The position numbers and the translations under genes are program-made. Shown one piece after another: positions 32,194-41,667 of a stretch of 64,000 nucleotides of DNA. The notes below the pieces were generated by a model that was not told the DNA's origin, did not search any database, and was given only the letters and a program-made list of their open reading frames with translations. This stretch comes from Amycolatopsis sp. 2-15 (GTDB lineage Bacteria > Actinomycetota > Actinomycetes > Mycobacteriales > Pseudonocardiaceae): assembly GCF_030285625.1 (NCBI RefSeq), contig NZ_CP127294.1, positions 3,048,001-3,112,000 on the forward strand, written 5' to 3'. Numbering within the stretch: the stretch's first letter is position 1; each line of letters begins with the position of its first letter.

Positions 32194-33030
32194 ATGGGGA
32201 CGCCGCTGGGGGACTTCATCAGGGCCAAGCGCGACAGCACCCAGCCGGAGACGCTGGGCCTGCCTTCGCACGGCCGTCGCCGCTCGCCCGGCCTGCGGCG
32301 ATCGGACCTCGCCGCGCGGGCCGGCATCAGCGTCGAATACCTGACGCGCATCGAGCAGGGCCGCGACCGCAACCCGTCCGTGCCGGTCGTGAACGCCCTC
32401 GCCGACGCGCTCAGCCTGGACCCCGCCGAACGCACCCACCTGCGCTACCTCACGAAGATCACCGGTGGCGAGTGCACAGTCCACGTCCGGCCCGCACCCG
32501 CTCGGCGGGACGTGCGTGCCTCGGTCCTCCAGACCCTCCGGCTGCTCGAACCCGGCATCGCCGTGGTGACCAACCGGCTGGGTGACGTCCTCGCCCACAC
32601 CACCGGCTTCGCCGCGGTGACGAGCGGAACGGGGCTGCTCGACGCCGAGGCTCCGAACCTCACCCGCTACGTCTTCACCGACCCTCGCGCTCGCGCGTTC
32701 TTCGCCGACTGGGCCGAGGTCGCCGACGAGCAGGCGTTCGACCTGTGGCTGGGGCCCACGGTCGAGAACTCGGAGTGGCTCACGGCGGAACTCGCCCCCG
32801 TCGCCGGTCCGGAGTTCACCAGCCGCCTCAACTCGACCGTCGTGCCACCACGCGGGGTTCTGCGGTTGAACCACCCGGGTGGACGTTCGTTGCGGCTGCA
32901 CCGGGAGATGATGGAGCTCGCCGAGGGTGCGCAGCAGTTGGTCGTCTTCCTGCCGGCGGACGAAGAAACGGCTCGGGTCGTCGCGCAACTCCACCGGCAG
33001 CCGGCCGGGCGGCTTCGGGCCATCTCCTGA
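32194..33030 (+). CDS. XRE/MmyB-type transcriptional regulator
   Basis: 278 aa. N-terminal helix-turn-helix (LRRSDLAARAGISVEYLTRIEQGRD) and a MmyB-like ligand-binding domain from about residue 95 (VVTNRLGDVLAHTTGF, YVFTDPRARAFFADW). Such regulators normally control a divergent oxidoreductase; here that is the FMN reductase. ATG 32194 preferred to ATG 32182. Ends 27 bp from the convergent alpha/beta hydrolase stop. Confidence 0.9.
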   Translation: MGTPLGDFIRAKRDSTQPETLGLPSHGRRRSPGLRRSDLAARAGISVEYLTRIEQGRDRNPSVPVVNALADALSLDPAERTHLRYLTKITGGECTVHVRPAPARRDVRASVLQTLRLLEPGIAVVTNRLGDVLAHTTGFAAVTSGTGLLDAEAPNLTRYVFTDPRARAFFADWAEVADEQAFDLWLGPTVENSEWLTAELAPVAGPEFTSRLNSTVVPPRGVLRLNHPGGRSLRLHREMMELAEGAQQLVVFLPADEETARVVAQLHRQPAGRLRAIS

Positions 33031-33057
33031 ACGTTCCGGCGTCCGCCGCCGCGCTGA

Positions 33058-33864
33058 TCACCGCGAGCGGAGGGGATGGCGGGCCAGGAAACCGGCCAGT
33101 GCCCTGGCGACTCCGGCCGGATCGCGAACCTGGAGCAGGTGGTTGAGCCCGGGCAGCGTGGCGTCTTCGGTCTGCGGGAGCCAGGCGTGCACCAGGTCCC
33201 GGCCCTGCGCGAACACCGGGAGGCTTTCCGAGCCGAGGAGATACAGGACCGGTTGCTCGATCGTCGTGGCTTGGTCCGCGCCGAAGTCCCAGCTCCGCAC
33301 GGCGGGCAGCTCCGACTCGAATATCGTGGCCGCCGCTTGCTCGACCCGTTGCGGGCCGCCGGGTACGACTCTGTCGTACTCCGCCTTCCAATCCGCGCCC
33401 CACACGGCCGTGAAGAACGCGTCCACCGCCGCCGCCGTGTCTCCGGCCCGGTAGATCTCGAGCACCGGTTCCACCGAGGCGAAGAAGGCGGCGCCGTCCG
33501 GCACCGAGAGCAGTGCGGGTTCGAGCAGGCACAGGGTCTGAACCCGCGCGGGCGCGTCCACGGTCAGTTGCAGCGCGATGAGCCCGCCCGAGGACTTTCC
33601 CAGCACGTGAGCCTTGTCGACGCCACAAGAGTCCAGCACGAGCCGGCAGTCCTCGGCGTGCCGCCGGATGGAGACCGGCGCGTCGCCCGCGTTCCGTCGA
33701 TAGTCCCTGCGCCGGAACGAGATCAACCGGCAGCGGGCGGCGAGCTCCGGCTCGCGGTGCAACGGCAGCATTTCCTCGGCTGCCCCGCCTCCGTGAATCA
33801 GCAGCAGCGGTTCGCCCGCGCCGTGTTCGGTGACGTCGAGATCCACCGTGGCCACACTCTCCAT
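33058..33864 (-). CDS. Alpha/beta-fold hydrolase
   Basis: 268 aa. Oxyanion-hole HGGG (LLLIHGGGAAEE), nucleophile elbow GKSSGG and a late catalytic His in GLNHLLQ. It begins 13 bp after the formate dehydrogenase stop and so ends the fmdB-fmdA-channel-fdh transcript. A role in freeing an amide or ester precursor for that pathway is possible but unproven; members of this fold act on very varied esters. Confidence 0.82.
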   Translation of the reverse strand: MESVATVDLDVTEHGAGEPLLLIHGGGAAEEMLPLHREPELAARCRLISFRRRDYRRNAGDAPVSIRRHAEDCRLVLDSCGVDKAHVLGKSSGGLIALQLTVDAPARVQTLCLLEPALLSVPDGAAFFASVEPVLEIYRAGDTAAAVDAFFTAVWGADWKAEYDRVVPGGPQRVEQAAATIFESELPAVRSWDFGADQATTIEQPVLYLLGSESLPVFAQGRDLVHAWLPQTEDATLPGLNHLLQVRDPAGVARALAGFLARHPLRSR

Positions 33865-33877
33865 CAGAGTGGCGCTC

Positions 33878-35036
33878 TCACTTCGAGCTGTAGGAATGCT
33901 TGCCGGTCCCGGCCAGCTGGCCTCCTTCGACGATCAGGTACTCGTCGCGGATCGGGCGGCCCGCGAGGTAACACTCGAGGATCTCGCGGGTCCCGGCCGC
34001 GTACCTGGCCTGCGCCGACAGTGAGGTGCCGGACGTGTGCGGGGTCATCCCGTGGTGCGGCATCGTCCGCCACGGGTGGTCCCGTGGTGCGGGCTGCGGG
34101 AACCAGACGTCGCCGGCGTATCCGGCGAGCTGACCCGACTCCAGGGCCCGCACGACCGCGTCCCGGTCGCAGATCTTTCCCCGGGCCGTGTTGACCAGGT
34201 AGGCGCCCCGTTTCATCTGACCGATCAGGGTGTCGTCGAACATGTTCTCGGTTTCGGGGTGCAACGGCGCGTTGATCGTGACGACGTCGCACTCCCGCAC
34301 CAGCGACTGGACGTCCGGGTGGAACGTGGCGTCCAGCTCCGCCTCGACCTCCGCCGGGAGCCGGTGCCGGTCGGTGTAGTGCAGCCGGACGTCGAACGGC
34401 TTCAGCCGGCGCAGCACCGCGGTCCCGATCCGGCCCGCGGCGACGGTGCCGACGTTCATCGCTTCGAGATCGTAGGAACGGGCGACGCAGTCGGCGATGT
34501 TCCAGCCGCCGTCGAGCACCCACTGGTGCGCCGGAAGGTAGTTGCGCACCAGGGAAAGGATCATCATCACGACGTGTTCGGACACGCTGACGCTGTTGGA
34601 GTAGGTGACCTCCGCGACCGTGATCCCGTGGTCGATCGCGGCGGCGAGGTCGACGTGGTCCGAGCCGATCCCCGCCGTGATCGCGAGCCTCAGCTTCGGC
34701 GCCTTCGCGATGCGTTCCGCGGTCAGGTAGGCGGGCCAGAACGGTTGCGAGATCACCACTTCCGCGTCCGGGAGCTCCCGTTCGAACAACCGAGCCGGCC
34801 CCCTCCTTGTCGGAGGTCACCACCAGCTCGTGGCCGGCCGCCTCCAGGAAACGGCGCAGCCCCAGCGCCCCGGACACGCACCCGAGCAGTTCTCCCGGCG
34901 TGAAGTCGATCGCGCTCGGGCTGGGTGTGGTCTGGCCGTCCGGATAGCGGTCGACGTGGGGAACGCTGTCCCGCGCGTAAGAGCTCGGGTAGCCGTCGAC
35001 CGGGTCGTCGTAGAGCACACAAAGCACTTTCGCCAC
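33878..35036 (-). pseudogene. fdh: NAD-dependent formate dehydrogenase, frameshifted near 34800
   Basis: Closely matches Pseudomonas-type FDH: N-terminus AKVLCVLYDDPVDGYP, FTPGELLG, then after the break FERELPDAEVVISQPFWPAYL, the NAD site GTVAAGRIG, NTARGK (catalytic Arg), FPQPAPRDHPW (Gln) and TPHTSGT (catalytic His). The break lies in a run of five G (ccccc at 34799-34803); removing one base gives SDKEGPARLFEREL, fitting the family, and 385 aa in total. GTG 35036 has AAGGGA eight bases upstream. Oxidises formate to CO2 with NAD+. Either recent inactivation or a sequence error; the rest is intact. Confidence 0.92.
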
Positions 35037-35067
35037 GAGAATCCCTTCGGTTGCGTGACCGGACAAG

Positions 35068-36228
35068 TCACGCGGTGTCGCGTTGCCGCTGCGGGTTACC
35101 GGACGCGGCCATGGCGTGCTCCTGGTGCGAGCGCCGCAGGTGTTCCTCCGGGGTGACGACCTTCGCGGGTGGCACCCACTCGAACAACTTCGACGAGTCC
35201 TTCAGCAGCACGAACGTCAGCGTGCCGAAGCAGAACGGCAGGGTGAGGGCAGGCAGGCCCCACGGCACGAAGATCGACCCGATGGCCCCGAAAAGCAGGG
35301 CCGTGAAGATCGCGCACAGGACACCGAGAATGGCCGAGCGCCAGGTCAGCACGTAGAACACACCGGCGATCGCCAGCGCGGCGTCGAAGGAGTTGAAGCC
35401 CCACAGCCCGTTGTAGATCAGCACGCCGTCGGCACCGAGGGCCATGCCGGTCAGCATCCCGACCGCCGAGCCGACCAGCGCGAAGACGGCCGCGATCCGG
35501 GAGCAGAACGCGATCCCGACGATGATCAGCACACCGGCGAGGAGGCTGTTGCAGAAGAACAGCTGGCCGATGCCGCGGAAGATCGCGTTGATCACGGCCA
35601 CCACGTCGGTGTTGCCGACCGCGTCGGCGCTCTCCCGCAGTGACGTCCGCACACCGGGCCCGTTCACTTGGGGTGCCGCCGGGGCGATCGCCTCACCGAG
35701 CCGCCCGCGCGTGATGTGCAGCGCGGTGATCAGGAACAACAGCGTGGTGATGTTGAAGGCCAGCGTGAACGGGGGCACGCCCCACGCGCCGCCGAACGCC
35801 GCCGCCAGCGCGGCCATCAGAATCGAAGACACCGCGCTCAGCAGGATGATCCACAGGATGACGATCCCGTCCCACTCAGGTGAGAGGAACAGGGCGAGCC
35901 CGAGGCCGACGAGCACGCCGTTGAACCCGTAGAGACCCGCGTGGATCGCGTCGCGGTCGAACCCCAGTGCCAGTGCGGCCAGCGTCGAGGCCACCACCCC
36001 CACCGTGGCGCCGAACCCGAGCCACGGTTCCTGAAGCCAGGTGGCCAGCAGGATGAACGCGCCCGTGATCGGGCTGTTCATGAACACGACCTGCCCGATG
36101 CCGCGCAGGCAGTACTCGATGAACCCGACCACGGGCACCTTCAGCGCCCGTTCGTCGACCTCGGGCATGGTGCCGTTGATCCATCGCAACGGTCCGTGGT
36201 GGCCGCGTTCCGGTGGTGCTGTGGTCAT
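35068..36228 (-). CDS. UT-family urea/short-amide channel
   Basis: 386 aa, about ten transmembrane helices. The internal duplication of the urea transporter family is clear: GIGQVVFMNSPITG in the first half and GIGQLFFCNSLLAG in the second, each followed by GLYGFNGVLVGL or GLWGFNSFDAAL. ATG 36228 sits behind GGAGGAGG. Placed between formamidase and formate dehydrogenase genes, the likely substrate is formamide or urea as a nitrogen source. Confidence 0.88.
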   Translation of the reverse strand: MTTAPPERGHHGPLRWINGTMPEVDERALKVPVVGFIEYCLRGIGQVVFMNSPITGAFILLATWLQEPWLGFGATVGVVASTLAALALGFDRDAIHAGLYGFNGVLVGLGLALFLSPEWDGIVILWIILLSAVSSILMAALAAAFGGAWGVPPFTLAFNITTLLFLITALHITRGRLGEAIAPAAPQVNGPGVRTSLRESADAVGNTDVVAVINAIFRGIGQLFFCNSLLAGVLIIVGIAFCSRIAAVFALVGSAVGMLTGMALGADGVLIYNGLWGFNSFDAALAIAGVFYVLTWRSAILGVLCAIFTALLFGAIGSIFVPWGLPALTLPFCFGTLTFVLLKDSSKLFEWVPPAKVVTPEEHLRRSHQEHAMAASGNPQRQRDTA

Positions 36229-36323
36229 GACCGCCTCCTCCGGCGGATGGGTGCTTTCTCGACGTGCCGGGCCGGGCGGGAGGCAGACGACCTCCCGCCC
36301 GGGTCACCGAGCCGGTCCAGGCG

Positions 36324-37577
36324 TCAGAAACTCGCCGTCGGCACGCTCATTCCCTGTTCGACCTGCGCCGGGCCGGAAGCCGAAGGACGCACGTCGATGT
36401 CGAAGATCGCTGTGGGCAGATACACGGTGGAGCACGAGTTCGGGATGTCGACCACGCCCGAAAGCCTGCCCTCGATCGGCGCGGAGCCCAGGATCATGTA
36501 CGCCTGGATCGCGCTGTAGCCGAACTTCTGCAAGTAGTCGATGGCGTGCAGGCAGGCCCGCTGGTACGACAGGTGCGAGTCGAGGTAGTGCTGAACCCCG
36601 TCGAGCGTGACCGAGGTGCCGGAGAACGCGAGCCACTGGCTGTACAACGGGTCGACGTTGCCCGGCATGAAGATCGCGTTCTCGGAGACGCCGTAGGTCT
36701 CCATCCCGCCCTTGATCAGGTCGACGTGCAGGTCCATGAACCCACCCATCTCGATGGCGCCGCAGAAGGTGATCTCGCCGTCGCCCTGCGAGAAGTGCAG
36801 GTCGCCCATCGAGAGTTTCGCGCCGTCGACGAAGACCGGGTAGAACACCCGGGTTCCCTTGGTGAAGTTCTTGATGTCCTGGTTCCCGCCGTTCTCCCGG
36901 GGCGGCGCGGTGCGCGCGGCCTCGGCCGCGACCCGGTCGAAGTCGGCGCCGGTGAGGCTGCCGAGGACCGCGGAATCCGGCAGCGGGGGCAGCGCCAGCG
37001 GTGGCACCCGGTCCGGGTCGGTGTCGATCAGCGCCTGCTCGCGCGCGTTCCACTTGGCGAGCAGGGCACCGGACGGAGCCGTGCCCATCAGGCCGGGGTG
37101 CACGATGCCGGTGTAGGAGACCCCCGGGACGTGCCGCGAGGTGGCGATTCCGCCCATGAAGTCCCAGACCACCTTGTACGCGTCGGGGAACCACTCCGTG
37201 AGGAAACCGCCGCCGTTCTTGGTGGCGAAGACACCGGTGTAGCCCCAGCCCTGGCCGGCGAGTGGTCCCGAGTCCTCCTGCGGGATGGGACCGACGTCGA
37301 GGATGTCGACGATGAGGAGGTCACCCGGCTGCGCGCCCTCGACCGCGATCGGCCCGCTGAGCACGTGCACGGCGGGCAGCGGTGCGTTCAGCACGTCTTC
37401 GGCGGAATCGTCGTTGTGGATCGCGCCGTCGAACCATTCGCGGCAGTGGACGCGGAACGAGTCTCCGGGCTTGACCTGAACCTGGGCGGGAATATCCCCG
37501 TGCCACCGGTTGTGGCCGACAATTGCTTGTTCAGTGAATTTCTTCGTGGAATCGAGTGAGAAAACAACTTGCGGCAT
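36324..37577 (-). CDS. fmdA: Formamidase (acetamidase/formamidase family)
   Basis: 417 aa, full length for FmdA. Family signatures: QAIVGHNRWHGDIP near the N-terminus, DAIHND-type metal region (FDGAIHNDDSAEDV), DLHFSQGDGEITFCGAIE, and SCSTVYLPTAIFDIDV near the end. Hydrolyses formamide to formate and ammonia. ATG 37577 with GGGAG seven bases upstream. Ninety-five bases separate it from the channel gene and 168 from fmdB, all in one direction. Confidence 0.95.
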   Translation of the reverse strand: MPQVVFSLDSTKKFTEQAIVGHNRWHGDIPAQVQVKPGDSFRVHCREWFDGAIHNDDSAEDVLNAPLPAVHVLSGPIAVEGAQPGDLLIVDILDVGPIPQEDSGPLAGQGWGYTGVFATKNGGGFLTEWFPDAYKVVWDFMGGIATSRHVPGVSYTGIVHPGLMGTAPSGALLAKWNAREQALIDTDPDRVPPLALPPLPDSAVLGSLTGADFDRVAAEAARTAPPRENGGNQDIKNFTKGTRVFYPVFVDGAKLSMGDLHFSQGDGEITFCGAIEMGGFMDLHVDLIKGGMETYGVSENAIFMPGNVDPLYSQWLAFSGTSVTLDGVQHYLDSHLSYQRACLHAIDYLQKFGYSAIQAYMILGSAPIEGRLSGVVDIPNSCSTVYLPTAIFDIDVRPSASGPAQVEQGMSVPTASF

Positions 37578-37745
37578 GGCATCTCCCGACGGCTTGGTGG
37601 GCGACCGGCATTGCGAGTGCTGCGCACCTCCGCAACGCGGAGCGTGGCGGCTCCGCAGAGCACTCCGGGCATCAGCCGCAGTTCTTCTTCGCCGGCCCAG
37701 CAAGCGGGCCATTGCCCGGAAGGGCGCAGGCTGGGTCGCGTTCGC

Positions 37746-38036
37746 CTACGGTCTCGGCAGACGTCGCAGCGCGGGGTTCGCTGTCGTCACCGGCCCGCGC
37801 GACCGGCCGCGAGCGGGCGGCACCGCGGACACCACGGCCGGCTCGTCGCGAGTTTTCTCCGTCCGGTCGATGGCCGTGACCAGCTCACGCGGTGCCAGTG
37901 AAAGCATCGGTGCGCAGTAGTTCCGGGCTGCTTCGCCACCGCAGACCGGACACGGCGATCTCGGCTCGGCCGTCCCCATCGGCAGGCGCACCTCGAACAC
38001 ACCGTCCCGGGCGCATCGATATTGGTACGTCGCCAT
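37746..38036 (-). CDS. fmdB: FmdB-family zinc-ribbon protein
   Basis: 96 aa. Starts MATYQYRC with the FmdB fold and has SPCPVCGG (Cys29, Cys32). The first knuckle is degenerate: Cys8 is followed by Ala-Arg-Asp where the family has CxxC, though Cys41 could contribute. The C-terminus is Pro/Arg-rich. FmdB-type proteins are proposed regulators of fmdA-like genes. ATG 38036 with GGGAGG six bases upstream; it leads the operon. Confidence 0.85.
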   Translation of the reverse strand: MATYQYRCARDGVFEVRLPMGTAEPRSPCPVCGGEAARNYCAPMLSLAPRELVTAIDRTEKTRDEPAVVSAVPPARGRSRGPVTTANPALRRLPRP

Positions 38037-38239
38037 CGCAGCCTCCCAACTGCTTGCTCTCTCTCCGTCGCGGAATTGATCAAACCGCACTGTGGAAATG
38101 GAAATAAGAGCGATCATCGACGTTACCAGCCAGGTGATTCGGGCACAACGAAGGGATACGCCGGAATGAATTTGTGCGCAGAGGTACGCCTTGTCCACTT
38201 GCGGTGACCGGTTCGCCGGCCGGTGCGGTGAAACGACGA

Positions 38240-38271
38240 ACGGCCCGCCTTCCCGAAAGGAAGCGGGCCGT
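38240..38271 (-). terminator. Hairpin after the fumarase gene
   Basis: acggcccgc/gcgggccgt stem with further cttcc/ggaag pairing and one bulge, immediately downstream of the fumarase stop (38285). Confidence 0.6.
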
Positions 38272-38284
38272 CGCGCGAGAAACC

Positions 38285-39682
38285 CTACTTGCCGCCGCGA
38301 GCCATCCGCAGCACGTCGAGCGCCTCGTCCAGCTGAGCCTCGGTGAGCTTGCCGTCCTTGACGAAGCCGCGTTCGATCACGACCTCGCGGATGGTCTTGA
38401 GCTCCTTGAGCGCCTGCTTCGCCACAGCCGCAGCGGCTTCGTAGCCGATGTATTTGTTCAGCGGAGTCACGATGGACGGAGAACCCTCGGCGTACTGGCG
38501 GGTCCGCTCGACGTTGGCGGTGACGCCGTTGAAGACCTTGTCCGCCAGCAGGCGCGAGACGGCGGCCAGCAGGCGGGCCGACTCGAGGACGTTGCGGGCG
38601 ATGACGGGCAGGTTCACGTTGAGCTGGAAGTTGCCCGCCGCGCCGGCGAAGGCGACGGCGGCGTCGTTGCCGACGACCTGGGCCACGACCTGCAGTGTCG
38701 CCTCCGGGATCACCGGGTTGACCTTGCCCGGCATGATCGAGGAGCCCGGCTGGAGATCCGGCAGGGCCAGCTCGGCGAGTCCGGTGCGCGGGCCGGAACC
38801 GAGCCAGCGCAGGTCGTTCGCGATCTTGTTGAGGGACACGGCGATCGTGCGCAGGTGGCCGGACGTCTCGACCACGCTGTCCTGCGTCGCCTGCGCCTCG
38901 AAGTGGTTGCGGGCCTCCGTGAGCGGCAGGCCGGTGAGCGCGGCCAGCTCCGCGGAGACGGCAGCGCCGAAGCCGTCGGGAGCGTTGAGGCCGGAGCCGA
39001 CAGCGGTGCCGCCGATGGGCAGCTCGCCCAGGCGCGGCAGCCCGGACTGCAGGCGCTCGATGCCGAAGCGGATCTGCGCGGCCCACGCGCCGGCTTCCTG
39101 GCCCAGCGTGATCGGCACGGCGTCCATGAGGTGCGTGCGGCCGGACTTCACGACGCCGGCCCACTCCTGCGCGCGCGTTTCGATCGCGCCGGCGAGGTGC
39201 TCCAGGGCCGGGATGACGTCGGTGAGCACGGCTTCCGTGGCGGCCACGTGGATGGTCGTCGGGAACGTGTCGTTGGACGACTGCGAGGCGTTGACGTGGT
39301 CGTTCGGGTGCACGTCGCGGCCAAGGGCGCGCCTGGCGAGCGTCGCGATGACCTCGTTGGCGTTCATGTTCGACGACGTGCCCGAGCCGGTCTGGAAGAC
39401 GTCGATCGGGAACTGGTCGTCGTACTTGCCCTCGGCGACACCGTCGGCGGCCGCGGCGATGGCCTCGGCGAGGTCGGCGTCCAGCACGCCCAGCTTCTGG
39501 TTCACGCGCGCGGCGGCGGCCTTCAACAGGCCCAGCGCGCGGATCTGAGCGCGCTCGAGACCGCGGCCGGAGACGGGGAAGTTCTCCACGGCACGCTGCG
39601 TCTGCGCGCGGTAGAGCGCGTCGACCGGGACGCGGACCTCACCCATCGTGTCGTGTTCGATCCGGTATTCCTGTTCTGCCAT
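38285..39682 (-). CDS. fumC: Class II fumarate hydratase
   Basis: 465 aa. Signature [11 protein letters not shown], the [17 protein letters not shown] and [16 protein letters not shown] regions are all present, defining the class II (iron-independent) fumarase, tetrameric, TCA cycle, fumarate to malate. ATG 39682. Same orientation and neighbourhood as Rv1098c relative to glpX. The gene after it (39821) is divergent. Confidence 0.96.
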   Translation of the reverse strand: MAEQEYRIEHDTMGEVRVPVDALYRAQTQRAVENFPVSGRGLERAQIRALGLLKAAAARVNQKLGVLDADLAEAIAAAADGVAEGKYDDQFPIDVFQTGSGTSSNMNANEVIATLARRALGRDVHPNDHVNASQSSNDTFPTTIHVAATEAVLTDVIPALEHLAGAIETRAQEWAGVVKSGRTHLMDAVPITLGQEAGAWAAQIRFGIERLQSGLPRLGELPIGGTAVGSGLNAPDGFGAAVSAELAALTGLPLTEARNHFEAQATQDSVVETSGHLRTIAVSLNKIANDLRWLGSGPRTGLAELALPDLQPGSSIMPGKVNPVIPEATLQVVAQVVGNDAAVAFAGAAGNFQLNVNLPVIARNVLESARLLAAVSRLLADKVFNGVTANVERTRQYAEGSPSIVTPLNKYIGYEAAAAVAKQALKELKTIREVVIERGFVKDGKLTEAQLDEALDVLRMARGGK

Positions 39683-39820
39683 ACCCCCGATTCTGGCCCT
39701 GTTTCGTGATGACGGCGTGGTGGCGTCGCCCACGCCGATCCGGCGATTCACCCGGTGGTTGCGACTAAGATCGGATGTGTTCTCGATCACCGCCAACCAC
39801 CACTGGCTGGAGCGAGCTGT

Positions 39821-40792
39821 ATGGACTACGACCTCGTGATCATCGGCGCCGGGCCCACCGGGCTGTTCGCCGCCTACTACGCGGGATTCCGCGGCCTTTC
39901 CATGGCCGTGGTCGATTCCCTGCCGGAGCCGGGCGGCCAGGTCACCGCGATGTACCCCGAGAAGATGATCTACGACGTGGGCGGCTTCGCGGCGATCCGC
40001 GGCCGCGACCTGGTGCAAGGCCTCGTCGACCAGGCCGCGCCGTGGCACCCGGCGTACCTGCTGGGCCGCAAGGCCGAGAAACTGGAAACGGTGGGAGACC
40101 GAGTCGAGTTGACCCTCGACGGCGGCGACGTGCTGAGCGCCGGCGCCGTGCTGATCACGGCCGGGATCGGAGAGTTCACGCCCCGCCCGTTGCCCGCGGG
40201 CGACGGCTGGCTGGGCCGCGGGATGGTGCACTTCGTGCCGTCGCTGCAGGTCCACGCCGGGCAGCACGTGGTCGTGGTCGGCGGCGGCGACTCGGCGTTC
40301 GACTGGTGCCTGGCGCTGCACCCGGTGGCGGCGAGCGTGACGCTGGTGCACCGGCGCGGGAAGTTCCGCGCGGCCGAGTCGATCGTGCGGCAGGTGCGGG
40401 AGCTGGGCGTGCCGCTGGTCACCGACGCCGAGGTGACGCGGTTCGTCGAGTCGCCTTCCGGTGCGCTGGAGGGCGTCGAGGTGTCGGTGAAGGGCGGCGA
40501 GGACCTGTCGCTGCCGGCCAACGCCGTGGTCGCCGCACTGGGGTTCACGGCCGATCTCGGGCCGATCGAGAGCTGGGGCCTGGAGATCGACCACCGTGCC
40601 ATCACAGTCGATTCGACGATGGCGACGGCCCGCCCGCGCGTGTACGCGGCCGGGGACGTGGCGCACTACCCGGGCAAGGTGAAGCTCATCGCCACCGGCT
40701 TCGGCGAAGCGGCGACGGCGGTGAACAACATCGCGGTGGCGCTCGACCCGGACGCCCACCTGTTCCCGGGCCACTCCAGCAACGCCGAGTGA
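39821..40792 (+). CDS. Type 2 ferredoxin/flavodoxin-NADP+ reductase-like flavoprotein
   Basis: 323 aa thioredoxin-reductase-like fold without a CxxC. FAD motif [14 protein letters not shown] (9-22), NADPH motif [12 protein letters not shown], and C-terminal [31 protein letters not shown] typical of YumC-type ferredoxin reductases. Electron transfer between NADPH and a ferredoxin is expected. ATG 39821 with GGAG nine bases upstream. Followed by repeated intergenic sequence. Confidence 0.88.
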   Translation: MDYDLVIIGAGPTGLFAAYYAGFRGLSMAVVDSLPEPGGQVTAMYPEKMIYDVGGFAAIRGRDLVQGLVDQAAPWHPAYLLGRKAEKLETVGDRVELTLDGGDVLSAGAVLITAGIGEFTPRPLPAGDGWLGRGMVHFVPSLQVHAGQHVVVVGGGDSAFDWCLALHPVAASVTLVHRRGKFRAAESIVRQVRELGVPLVTDAEVTRFVESPSGALEGVEVSVKGGEDLSLPANAVVAALGFTADLGPIESWGLEIDHRAITVDSTMATARPRVYAAGDVAHYPGKVKLIATGFGEAATAVNNIAVALDPDAHLFPGHSSNAE

Positions 40793-40807
40793 CCCGATCC
40801 CGAACGC

Positions 40808-40885
40808 CCCAATGTGGCGTTCGGTGCGTTGGACGCACCCAATGTGGCGTTCGGTGCGTTCAGCGCAACCAACGCCGCATTGGGG
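40808..40885. repeat. Short intergenic repeat with inverted end
   Basis: A 23-bp unit (cccaatgtggcgttcggtgc...) occurs perfectly at 40808-40830 and 40838-40860, 30 bp apart; 40871-40885 is a near-perfect inverted copy of the unit's first part, so the whole can fold as a hairpin between convergent genes. Probably a REP-like terminator element. Confidence 0.85.
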
Positions 40886-40894
40886 CGCGGTGCG

Positions 40895-41650
40895 TCAGCC
40901 GGTCTTGGATGCGATCCACGGCTCGTACGCGACCACCGACGTGTAGATGGAGGGAGCCGTCGCGCACGTCGGGGAGCCGTTGCCGGGGCGGCTGGTCACG
41001 CCGATGAGCGTCCAGTGGCCGCCGTCGCGGGTCAGCTCGGGGCCGCCGGAGTCGCCGTAGCAGGAGCCGGCCTTGCCGGCCGGGTTGTCGGTGCAGAGCT
41101 CGGCCGTGCCGTCGAAGGACGACGTGCACTTGGCGCCCTCGACGAGGTGCGTGTCGAGCTGCTGCAACGTCGGCACGGGGCGGCCGCAGCCGGGCGTGGC
41201 GCAGGTCTGGCCCCAGCCCAGCACGCGGGCCGGGGTGCCCGGCGCGGCGGCGGCGCCGACGGCGATCGGCGTCGTCTTCGCGGGCGCGGCGAGGCGGACG
41301 AGCGCGAGGTCGCCCGTCTGCGTCGAGGCGTTGAAGTGCGGGTTGAGCACGATCTCCACCGGCTGGGCAGTTTCGCCGCCGGAGTCGCTTTCGTTGGTGC
41401 CCAAGCGGAACGTGAGCGTCGCCGGGTCCTTTCCGGACACGCAGTGGGCGGCGGTGGCCACCCACGTGGGCGTGATCAGCGAGCCGGCGCAGAAGAGCGT
41501 GCCCGATTCGGTGTGCATGGACACCGCGAACGGGTAGGGCTCGTCGGCGCCGGTCCCGCCGACGAGCGCCGGCCCGGCGGTCGCGCTGCCGGCGGCGAGC
41601 GCCGCTCCGGCCAACAACGTGAACAGCAGCGCGAACAACCGCTTGGGCAC
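40895..41650 (-). CDS. Secreted trypsin-like (S1) serine protease
   Basis: 251 aa from GTG 41650, with AAGGAG eight bases upstream. Signal peptide with a cut near residue 26 (SATAG), mature N-terminus LVGGTG. Catalytic triad His69 (TAAHC), Asp114 (GDLALV) and Ser201 (CYGDSGGP) with paired cysteines around each. It begins 17 bp after the glpX stop and is likely co-transcribed with it, an unusual pairing of a secreted protease with a gluconeogenic enzyme. Confidence 0.92.
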   Translation of the reverse strand: MPKRLFALLFTLLAGAALAAGSATAGPALVGGTGADEPYPFAVSMHTESGTLFCAGSLITPTWVATAAHCVSGKDPATLTFRLGTNESDSGGETAQPVEIVLNPHFNASTQTGDLALVRLAAPAKTTPIAVGAAAAPGTPARVLGWGQTCATPGCGRPVPTLQQLDTHLVEGAKCTSSFDGTAELCTDNPAGKAGSCYGDSGGPELTRDGGHWTLIGVTSRPGNGSPTCATAPSIYTSVVAYEPWIASKTG

Positions 41651-41667
41651 CTGGCGACTCCTTGGGG

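Noticed and set aside
29916..32435. Apparent fusion of FMN reductase to DNA ligase (839 codons)
   Set aside because: The join exists only because the reductase is frameshifted at 31621-31624; corrected, the reductase stops at 31502 and ligB starts at 31439.
40666..40872. Small minus-strand protein with NAPNATLG repeats
   Set aside because: Produced by the intergenic repeat; overlaps the end of the flavoprotein gene and has no ribosome binding site.
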